Shown here in pieces: positions 57,988 through 64,000 of a stretch of 64,000 nucleotides of DNA. Position numbers and translations under genes: made by a program. This DNA comes from Pseudomonas putida (GTDB lineage: Bacteria > Pseudomonadota > Gammaproteobacteria > Pseudomonadales > Pseudomonadaceae): NCBI GenBank assembly GCA_029953615.1, contig CP124529.1, forward strand, positions 682,001 through 746,000, written 5' to 3'. The notes below the pieces were generated by a model that was not told where the DNA came from, did not search any database, and saw nothing but the letters and a program-made list of their open reading frames with translations. How positions within the stretch are numbered: position 1 is the stretch's first letter; each line of letters opens with the position of its first letter.

Positions 57988-60135
57988 TCACAGTTCAAAC
58001 TCGGCCGCCAGCGCCGCACGCACGCAGTACAGCACGCCCTCCGGCACCCGTGCCCCGAACAGCGGCGCAATCGCCGACACCGGTGGCAGCTCGCCCTCGC
58101 CATCGAGGAAGGCATCCTGCACTTCCATCAACAGGTCTTCCGGCAGGTCCAGGGCCTGCTCCAGGCTCAGCTCCTGACAGCCCAGCGCCTCGGCCAGCAA
58201 GCTGTAGACGTTTTTCTCGCTGCAGTTCAGCTGGCCAGCGATCTGCGCCGGGGTCATACCGGCGCGGGCCAGGCTGACCAGTTCGTGGCGCAGGTCGAGC
58301 ACCACTTTCGGTGCGTCGTCGGTGCCACCGCTGTTGTTCAGCACCTCGAGGAAGGCCTGGCCATAACGCTCCAGCTTGCGCGCGCCCACGCCACTGACCT
58401 GGGCCATGTCGCTGAGGCTGACCGGCTGGCTGCGCAACATCTCCAGCAACGTCGAGTCGGGGAAGATGACGTAGGGCGGCACACTGTGCTCCTCGGCCAG
58501 CTTGCGCCGCAGGGTACGCAGCGCTTCCCACAGCTCGCGCTCTTCGGCACGCACCAGCTGGCTGGCCGGGCTGCCGCCACTGGAGGACGAGGTTTTGGCA
58601 GTGGTTTGCGGTTTGAGGTCACGGCGCAACTGCAAGGTCACTTCGCCACGCAGCAGCGGCCGGCAGCTGTCGGACAGGCGCAGGCCACCGTAGCCTTCCA
58701 GGTCGATGTCGACCAGGCCGCGCGCCACCAGCTGGCGGAACAGCGAGCGCCATTCGACCTCGGCCAGGCCTTTGCCGACGCCAAACACCGAGAGCTTCTC
58801 GTGGCCGAAATTGCGCACCTTGTCGGTGTCCTTGCCCAGCAGCACGTCGACCAGGTGCCCGACGCCGTAGCGCTGGCCGGTGCGGAACACCGCCGACAGT
58901 GCCTGGCGGGCAGGCTCGGTGGCGTCCCATGTCTGCACCTGGTCGACACAATTGTCGCAGTGCCCGCATGGTTGCTCGAGGGTTTCGTCGAAATACGCCA
59001 GCAGCGACTGGCGGCGGCAGCGGGTTTCTTCGCACAGGGCCAGCATGGCGTCGAGCTTGTGCTGCTCGATGCGCTTGTGGCGCTCGTCACCTTCGGAGTT
59101 CTGCAGCATCTGCTTGAGCATGACCATGTCCTGCAGCCCGTAGGCCATCCAGGCATCGGACGGTAGCCCGTCACGGCCGGCACGGCCGGTCTCCTGGTAG
59201 TACGCCTCGAGCGACTTGGGCAGGTCAAGGTGGGCGACAAAGCGCACGTTGGGCTTGTCGATACCCATGCCGAAGGCGATGGTGGCGACCATGATCAGCC
59301 CTTCCTCGTTGAGGAAGCGGTGCTGGTTGGCCGCGCGCGTCTCGGCAGCCAGGCCGGCGTGATACGGCAGCGCCGGGAAGCCCTGGTCGCAAAGGAAGGC
59401 GGCGGTCTCGTCGACTTTCTTGCGTGACAGGCAATAGACGATGCCGGCGTTGCCGCGGCGCTCGCCGAGGAAGGCCATCAGTTGCTTGCGCGGCGCCTCC
59501 TTGGGCACGATGCGGTAGAAGATGTTGGGCCGGTCGAAACTCGACAGGAAGCGCTCGGCGCCTTGCAGGTGCAGGCGCTGGACGATTTCTTCACGGGTGC
59601 GCATGTCGGCGGTGGCGGTCAGCGCGATGCGCGGCACATGCGGGAACAGCTCGGCCAGCTGGCCCAGTTGCAGGTATTCGGGGCGGAAATCATGGCCCCA
59701 TTGCGACACGCAGTGGGCCTCGTCGATGGCGAACAGCGCGATATCCAGGTCGCGCAGGAAGTCGAGCATGCGCGGCTGCACCAGGCGCTCCGGCGCCAGG
59801 TACAGCATCTTCACTTCGCCACGGCGCAGGCGCCCGGCCAGGTCACGCTGCTGCTCCGGCGTCAGCGTGGAGTTCAGCGCGGCAGCCGGCACCCCCAGCT
59901 CGTCGAGGGTAGCGACCTGGTCGTCCATCAGCGCGATCAGTGGCGAGACCACCACCGTCAGGCCCGGGCGTAACAGCCCCGGCACCTGGAAACACAACGA
60001 CTTGCCGCCGCCGGTGGGCATCAGCACCAGGGCATCGCCGCCATTGGCCACGCAGTCGATGATCGCTGCCTGGCGCCCGCGGAAACTGTCGTAGCCGAAG
60101 ACGTCCTTGAGAACGCGCTGAGCCTGTTCGAGCAT
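57988..60135 (-). CDS. recQ: ATP-dependent DNA helicase RecQ
   Basis: A 715-aa superfamily-2 helicase with the RecQ layout: Walker [18 protein letters not shown] in [22 protein letters not shown]-like [10 protein letters not shown], the helicase C domain ending [16 protein letters not shown], zinc-binding Cys ([14 protein letters not shown] and QPCGHCDNC), RQC winged helix ([19 protein letters not shown]) and an HRDC domain ([23 protein letters not shown]). About 100 extra C-terminal residues carry a further helix-turn-helix-like segment ([19 protein letters not shown]), usual in Pseudomonas RecQ. ATG 60135 ([19 protein letters not shown]) is used. Confidence 0.95.
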   Translation of the reverse strand: MLEQAQRVLKDVFGYDSFRGRQAAIIDCVANGGDALVLMPTGGGKSLCFQVPGLLRPGLTVVVSPLIALMDDQVATLDELGVPAAALNSTLTPEQQRDLAGRLRRGEVKMLYLAPERLVQPRMLDFLRDLDIALFAIDEAHCVSQWGHDFRPEYLQLGQLAELFPHVPRIALTATADMRTREEIVQRLHLQGAERFLSSFDRPNIFYRIVPKEAPRKQLMAFLGERRGNAGIVYCLSRKKVDETAAFLCDQGFPALPYHAGLAAETRAANQHRFLNEEGLIMVATIAFGMGIDKPNVRFVAHLDLPKSLEAYYQETGRAGRDGLPSDAWMAYGLQDMVMLKQMLQNSEGDERHKRIEQHKLDAMLALCEETRCRRQSLLAYFDETLEQPCGHCDNCVDQVQTWDATEPARQALSAVFRTGQRYGVGHLVDVLLGKDTDKVRNFGHEKLSVFGVGKGLAEVEWRSLFRQLVARGLVDIDLEGYGGLRLSDSCRPLLRGEVTLQLRRDLKPQTTAKTSSSSGGSPASQLVRAEERELWEALRTLRRKLAEEHSVPPYVIFPDSTLLEMLRSQPVSLSDMAQVSGVGARKLERYGQAFLEVLNNSGGTDDAPKVVLDLRHELVSLARAGMTPAQIAGQLNCSEKNVYSLLAEALGCQELSLEQALDLPEDLLMEVQDAFLDGEGELPPVSAIAPLFGARVPEGVLYCVRAALAAEFEL

Positions 60136-60381
60136 GTGCAACTCCACAAATCGCCGTACCATCCTGGATACAGGCTGGACGAAAAACCCGCCCCGCACAC
60201 GCCAAATGCGTAAGCGGTTTTTGCCAGGCAGCCGGCAAAACCTGCCCCTGGATGAAAAATCGCGGAGTATACCGCAGCGCTGCCCCGCGCAGGGCACCGC
60301 GACGATAGACGTTCCCTTTGCCCCGCCGTCGCCGCAAGGTGCTAGAATTCGTTATCGTTTATTCCCCAAGGTAGCCCTGTA

Positions 60382-60969
60382 ATGTCCTTCGCCGAGCAAC
60401 TGACCCGCCTGCAAGCCTTCCTCGACGCCGACGAGCTGCACGAAGAAGCGCTGGACTATGTCGCCGCCCACGGCTACCTCACCGCCCTGTCGATCAATGC
60501 CGAGGAAGTGCCCGAGCGCGAATGGATCGACGCCTTGTTCGCCGAAGAACCGCACTACGCCAGCGACGCTCAGCGCACCGAGATCGAAGCCACCCTGGTG
60601 GCGCTCAAAGCGCATATCGCCCGTCAGTTGGCCAGTGACGACGAGTTCGAGCTGCCGTGCGACCTGGACCTGACCGACGAGCCGGACGATTCCGACCTGC
60701 GCGGCTGGTGCATCGGCTTCATGGAAGGCGTATTCCTGCGTGAAGAGGCCTGGTTCGAGAACGCCGAGGAAGAAGTCAGCGAGATGCTGTTGCCGATCAT
60801 GGTTGGCTCGGGCCTGTTCGACGAGCAGCCGGAGTTCGCCGATATCGCCAGCAACGCCAACCTGCAGGACGACATGATCGTGCAGATCCCGGAAGCGCTG
60901 ACTGCCCTGTTCCTGCTGCTGCACGCCCCTGACGAAAAGCCGGCGCTGCTCAAGCCACGCCACCACTAA
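60382..60969 (+). CDS. UPF0149/YecA-family protein
   Basis: A 195-aa acidic cytoplasmic protein of the YgfB/YecA family. It has LTALSINAEEVPEREWIDALF and the family core LRGWCIGFMEGVFLREEAW, but not the SEC-C zinc motif of longer YecA proteins. Function is unknown; some relatives repress ampDh3-type operons in P. aeruginosa (YgfB). ATG 60382 is used. The next gene starts one base after its stop, so they form an operon. Confidence 0.88.
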   Translation: MSFAEQLTRLQAFLDADELHEEALDYVAAHGYLTALSINAEEVPEREWIDALFAEEPHYASDAQRTEIEATLVALKAHIARQLASDDEFELPCDLDLTDEPDDSDLRGWCIGFMEGVFLREEAWFENAEEEVSEMLLPIMVGSGLFDEQPEFADIASNANLQDDMIVQIPEALTALFLLLHAPDEKPALLKPRHH

Positions 60970-60970
60970 G

Positions 60971-61342
60971 TTGCTTGTGCGCTACCTGCTGCTGGCCACC
61001 GGCTGGCTCAGCGTCGCGTTGGGGGTGTTGGGGATTTTCCTGCCGGTGTTGCCCACCACCCCGTTCCTGCTATTGGCGGCGGCCTGCTTTGCCCGCAGCT
61101 CGCCGCGCTTTCACCACTGGCTGGTCCATCACCCGAAGCTCGGGCCATGGATCCGCGACTACCTCAGTGGTGAAGGCATCCCCCTCAAGGGCAAGGTCTA
61201 TGCTGTCGGCCTGATGTGGGCCAGCATCGGCCTGTCGTGCTATCTGGTACCGCTGTTCTGGGCCCGCACCTTCATGTTGACCAGCGCCGTGCTGGTAAGC
61301 CTGTATATCCTCAGCCGGAAGACCTTGCACAGGCCAAAGTGA
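60971..61342 (+). CDS. DUF454 (YbaN-like) inner-membrane protein
   Basis: A 123-aa protein with two to three membrane helices. The consensus GVLGIFLPVLPTTPFLLLAAACFARSSPRFHHWL is the DUF454 signature, and the last part has a second hydrophobic pair. No function is known. The start is TTG 60971 or GTG 60977; neither can be preferred with certainty, though GTG gives the compact MRYLLLATG. Cotranscribed with the UPF0149 gene. Confidence 0.88.
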   Translation: MLVRYLLLATGWLSVALGVLGIFLPVLPTTPFLLLAAACFARSSPRFHHWLVHHPKLGPWIRDYLSGEGIPLKGKVYAVGLMWASIGLSCYLVPLFWARTFMLTSAVLVSLYILSRKTLHRPK

Positions 61343-61654
61343 CAATATTTTGTCGCCAAATATCAATATCGCCTAACTGATACTTCTCTTATCCGAAAGA
61401 ATTCTGGAACCAGGCACAAGCCTTGTATTCACGGGCTTTCACGGCCATCCATAGTGGTGCACTTGTGCAGTCCTGCGCAAACCAATTAGACAATATATGT
61501 CTTATATGGCAATTTGATATGAAGAAATCTTCTTATCTATCGCATTGAATGTACTTAGCTGTGTTGTTAAAAACCTGCAACACTATACGCGATTAGTTTA
61601 TCGTCATTTTTTTGGCGAACAGCAGGATAAATTCCAGGATCAGGGAGATGTACC
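61343..61654. other. AT-rich promoter region upstream of lapE
   Basis: These 312 bases are the most AT-rich stretch at this end of the window and contain no gene. There are three short dyads: GACAATATTTTGTC (61341-61354), AGACAATATATGTCT (61488-61502) and GAAGAAATCTTC (61521-61532). The first overlaps the upstream stop codon. They are candidate operators of unknown proteins. Confidence 0.55.
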
Positions 61655-63028
61655 ATGCGCGTTTTGAACCCCATCACCAGTGCGTTACTGTTGGCCCTGG
61701 CGAGTGCCAACGTACAGGCGATGTCGATCACAGAGGCCGTCCAGAGCGCCGTGGACTACCATCCCCAAGTCAGCTCCAACCGCAACAGCAAGCTCTCGGC
61801 CGATGAAGACGTAAAGTTTGCGCGTGGTGGCTACTTCCCTTCCGTAGACCTGGTCGCAGGCTACGGCCGGCAGCGTTCGGACAATAACAATACGCGCGGG
61901 GTAAACCCCGATGGTACGAGCAACCACAACAAGGAAACGCTCAACTACACCCAGTCCGAGCTGCGCCTGCGGCAGATGATTTTTGACGGCTTCAACACCT
62001 CGAACGAGGTGGGCCGCACCGAAGCGGTCTCCACTTCCCGCGCCTACTACACCCAGGCTGTCGCCCAGGATGTCGCCCTGCGTGCAACCGAGGTGTACCT
62101 GGAAGTGCTCAAGCGCCGTGAGCTGGTAGCCCTGGCCAGGAATAACCTGCAAGCCCACCTGCGCGTCAACGACCAGATCGGCCTGCGCAACGAGCGCGGC
62201 GTCGGCAGCACCGCCGACCTTGACCAGTCCCGCGCCCGTCGCGCCCTGGCGGAAAACAACCTGGACACCGCCGAAGTCGACCTGGCCGACGCCGAGGCCA
62301 ATTTCTTCAGTGTCGTCGGCCGCATGCCGGACGAGCTGGAAAGCCCGCAGTCGATCAAGGTTGAAATGCCGGCTGATCTCGAACAGGCGCGTGAAGGCAT
62401 GCGCCAGAACAACCCTTATATCAAGTCGGCCCAGGCTGACGTAAATGCTGCCGAGAAGCAGTACGAAGTGGCCAAGTCGACCTTCTATCCTCGCTTCGAT
62501 GCCATCCTGGCCACAGGCGCCAACAACAACACCGGCGGCGAGAAAGGTCACAGCAACAACGACTGGCAAGCCGGCGTCGAGATGAACTACAACCTGTTCC
62601 GCGGCGGCAGCGACAAGGCTCGCCTGAACTCCGACGCACACAAGGTCAACCAGGCGCTGGACATCCGCAACAACGCCCTGCGTGAGCTGACCGAGAACCT
62701 GAGCCTGGCGTGGAACGCCATGAACAACGCCAGCAAGCAGCTGCCGACCGCGCGTGAATACGCCGAGACCACCAAGCGCGTGCGTGCGGCCTACCAGGAC
62801 CAGTTCGGCCTGGGCCAGCGTACCCTGCTCGACCTGCTCGACAGTGAAAACGAGCTGTACAACGCCGACCGCCGCTACACCGAGGTGCGTTATACCGAGG
62901 AGTTCTCGCGCTACCGCGTGCTGGCGACCATGGGCGAGTTGCTGAGCAAGCAGCGTATTTCGCTGCCGCCGGAAGCGCTGGCTACTACCGAAGTGCGCAC
63001 CGAGGCGCGCTTGCCTGACATGCGTTGA
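61655..63028 (+). CDS. lapE: TolC-family outer-membrane protein of the LapA adhesin exporter
   Basis: LapE is the outer-membrane pore through which the LapBC type I system secretes the giant adhesin LapA in P. putida/fluorescens biofilms. The 457-aa precursor has signal peptide MRVLNPITSALLLALASANVQA, then two OEP repeats (ITEAVQSAVDYHPQVSSNRN; MRQNNPYIKSAQADVNAAEKQYEVAKSTFYP). Length and sequence fit the AggA/LapE branch. No lapB, lapC or lapA gene is near, consistent with the unlinked position of lapE in P. putida. ATG 61655 follows AGGGAG. Confidence 0.9.
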   Translation: MRVLNPITSALLLALASANVQAMSITEAVQSAVDYHPQVSSNRNSKLSADEDVKFARGGYFPSVDLVAGYGRQRSDNNNTRGVNPDGTSNHNKETLNYTQSELRLRQMIFDGFNTSNEVGRTEAVSTSRAYYTQAVAQDVALRATEVYLEVLKRRELVALARNNLQAHLRVNDQIGLRNERGVGSTADLDQSRARRALAENNLDTAEVDLADAEANFFSVVGRMPDELESPQSIKVEMPADLEQAREGMRQNNPYIKSAQADVNAAEKQYEVAKSTFYPRFDAILATGANNNTGGEKGHSNNDWQAGVEMNYNLFRGGSDKARLNSDAHKVNQALDIRNNALRELTENLSLAWNAMNNASKQLPTAREYAETTKRVRAAYQDQFGLGQRTLLDLLDSENELYNADRRYTEVRYTEEFSRYRVLATMGELLSKQRISLPPEALATTEVRTEARLPDMR

Positions 63029-63043
63029 TCAGGTTCGAGATGT

Positions 63044-63186
63044 CGGGGCCGCTTTGCGGCCCATCGCCGGCAAGCCAGCTCCCACACGTACAGCACAAGC
63101 TTCACCCTTTGTGTTCCAGCTGTAGAAACACAAACTTGAGCCCTGCCGCTGCACCTGTGGGAGCTGGCTTGCCGGCGATAGGGCCG
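63044..63186. repeat. REP pair, class C with a class B-like arm
   Basis: Inverted copies (GGGGCCGCTTTGCGGCCCATCGCCGGCAAGCCAGC and the mate GCTGGCTTGCCGGCGATAGGGCC; only short parts are needed to recognise them: CGCCGGCAAGCC / GGCTTGCCGGCG) lie between convergent lapE and the DTW gene. Confidence 0.8.
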
Positions 63187-63197
63187 TCACTGCCACC

Positions 63198-63797
63198 TCA
63201 CCCCTCACCATGGTTGCGCTGGAACGTCTCCGCCCCCATGGCCCTGATCTGCCCCTCGATCAACGCCTCGAACGGTGCCAGCAGCGCATCGAAACAGGCC
63301 GGCTGCTCCAACGCGTTCAACGCCCCCACCACGGCCTCGATAGTCGATAACGCCCCCGCCTCCGGTGCCTTGCGCAAGCGGTAGCGTGAAGGCGCGACAG
63401 CCCCCAGCGTCACCCTCGGCAACGTATCCAGCAGCGGGTTCAGGTACAGCAGCTTGCGCGCCTTGCGCCAGGTGCCGTCGGGCACGATCAACAGCAAGGG
63501 TTTGTCGTCCGTCTCGCCATAGGCCAGCAATTCCTGGGCGTCATCGCCCGGGAACAGCAGGGCCGGCCGGTAACCCGGGGTCGCCAGCAATTCGCTCAGG
63601 TCATCGAACACCTCGCCTACCCGCAACTCGGCGTTGTTCAGGCCAAGGGCGGCCAGGCGGGCGGTGTTCAGGGCATGGGCGGTTTCACTGGGGTGCTGCA
63701 GCAGGATGACGCGGGTGCGGCTGTCGAGCGCGGGTATCAGTGGGCAGAGGCAATGGTCGAGCGGGCGCTGGCAACGCTCGCAGCGGGGTCTGGGCAT
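63198..63797 (-). CDS. DTW-domain tRNA-uridine aminocarboxypropyltransferase-like protein
   Basis: A 199-aa member of the DTW family (SPOUT-related) that adds the 3-amino-3-carboxypropyl group to uridine in tRNA (acp3U; E. coli TapT at U47). The N-terminal Cys cluster CERCQRPLDHCLCP can hold zinc. The DTW motif is present as DGTWRKARKLLYLNP, and the conserved RKAP is in RLRKAPEAGALSTIEA. ATG 63797 is used. The exact modified position here is not known. Confidence 0.88.
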   Translation of the reverse strand: MPRPRCERCQRPLDHCLCPLIPALDSRTRVILLQHPSETAHALNTARLAALGLNNAELRVGEVFDDLSELLATPGYRPALLFPGDDAQELLAYGETDDKPLLLIVPDGTWRKARKLLYLNPLLDTLPRVTLGAVAPSRYRLRKAPEAGALSTIEAVVGALNALEQPACFDALLAPFEALIEGQIRAMGAETFQRNHGEG

Positions 63798-63834
63798 GGG
63801 GTTCTCCTTGGCGGGAACAGTTTGCCACAGAACC

Positions 63835-63942
63835 GGGGCCCGCTTTGCAGGCCATTCGCAGCACAAGGCTGCTCCTACAAGGGCCACGCGACCCACTGTA
63901 GGAGCAGCCTTGTGCTGCGAAAGGGCTGCAAAGCAGCCCCTG
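63835..63942. repeat. REP pair, class B variant
   Basis: Inverted copies (CATTCGCAGCACAAGGCTGCTCCTACAAGG and mate; the diagnostic tail is CTCCTACAAGG) lie between the DTW gene and the next minus-strand gene. The tail is identical to the IS110-family target core region. Confidence 0.85.
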
Positions 63943-63947
63943 CGATT

Positions 63948-64000
63948 TCAGCGGTTGAACCGCTCTGCCAGGCTATGCAGGTACTCCGCCATGCGTTCCA
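63948..64000 (-). CDS. C-terminal end of a gene entering from the right
   Basis: The last 53 bases read on the minus strand as ERMAEYLHSLAERFNR followed by TGA. Only 17 codons are visible. The helical, amphipathic end would fit a chemoreceptor C terminus, and an aerotaxis receptor at this locus in P. putida is my recollection. The identity is a guess. Confidence 0.4.
   Translation of the reverse strand, partial: ERMAEYLHSLAERFNR

Overview
The window is a chromosomal segment from a Pseudomonas of the P. putida group. The evidence is the high GC content, the gene order (bkd/lpdV; tRNAs-csrA-lysC-alaS; the argT-hisQMP-argR-aruCFGDBE arginine block; acsA; phhR/phhAB; scpAB-rluB; recQ; the LapE-type exporter gene), protein sequences that read like known P. 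putida proteins, and the abundant P. putida-type REP elements. Apart from one insertion sequence it looks like core genome.

Layout. 1-4.6 kb: 3' end of lpdV (branched-chain keto-acid dehydrogenase E3), a PAS-GGDEF diguanylate cyclase, an unknown 176-aa protein, tRNA-Arg(CCT), phnN and the ribbon-helix-helix regulator amrZ. 4.8-11.7 kb: mgtE, three tandem tRNA-Arg(ACG) genes plus tRNA-Ser(GCT), csrA, lysC and alaS, all on the minus strand. 12-24.1 kb: a minus-strand arginine uptake and catabolism block, read argT-hisQ-hisM-hisP-argR-aruC-aruF-aruG-astD-astB-(His-tailed protein)-astE. It imports arginine and degrades it through the arginine succinyltransferase pathway to glutamate. ArgR-type boxes lie before argT and before aruC. 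24.7-38 kb: acsA, a DUF2790 protein, the phenylalanine hydroxylase system (phhR divergent from phhA-phhB), an MFS transporter, a large YdiJ-type FAD/Fe-S dehydrogenase with a divergent LysR regulator, and an aromatic amino-acid permease. 38.6-44 kb: rluB-scpB-scpA-YciO-PHP phosphoesterase on minus, divergent from yciB-yciI. 44.2-50.6 kb: a response regulator, CpxP/Spy-like protein and histidine kinase, then a nitroreductase, trkH, an AraC regulator and an Mpo1-like protein. 50.6-51.9 kb: an IS110-family element inside a REP pair. 52-64 kb: metallophosphoesterase, AraC regulator, EamA exporter, SelW-like protein, PlpD-type patatin autotransporter, MarR regulator, recQ, UPF0149 and DUF454 proteins, lapE, a DTW-domain protein and the last codons of a further minus-strand gene.

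The two results most worth following are these. (1) The IS110-family element sits precisely at a CT dinucleotide in a REP tail. Its 5' non-coding region contains four short segments that match or complement the two halves of the target and the two ends of the element, arranged guide-hairpin-guide twice. That is the layout expected of a bridge RNA. (2) Three otherwise well-conserved genes (lysC, astE, the histidine kinase) carry small apparent insertions that break frame. In astE two insertions compensate, so a single open frame hides about 155 out-of-frame residues. Sequencing error is the simplest explanation, because lysC is expected to be needed for growth.

REP pairs in three sequence classes fill most 3' ends and convergent junctions, and no CRISPR array, prophage or integrase was seen.
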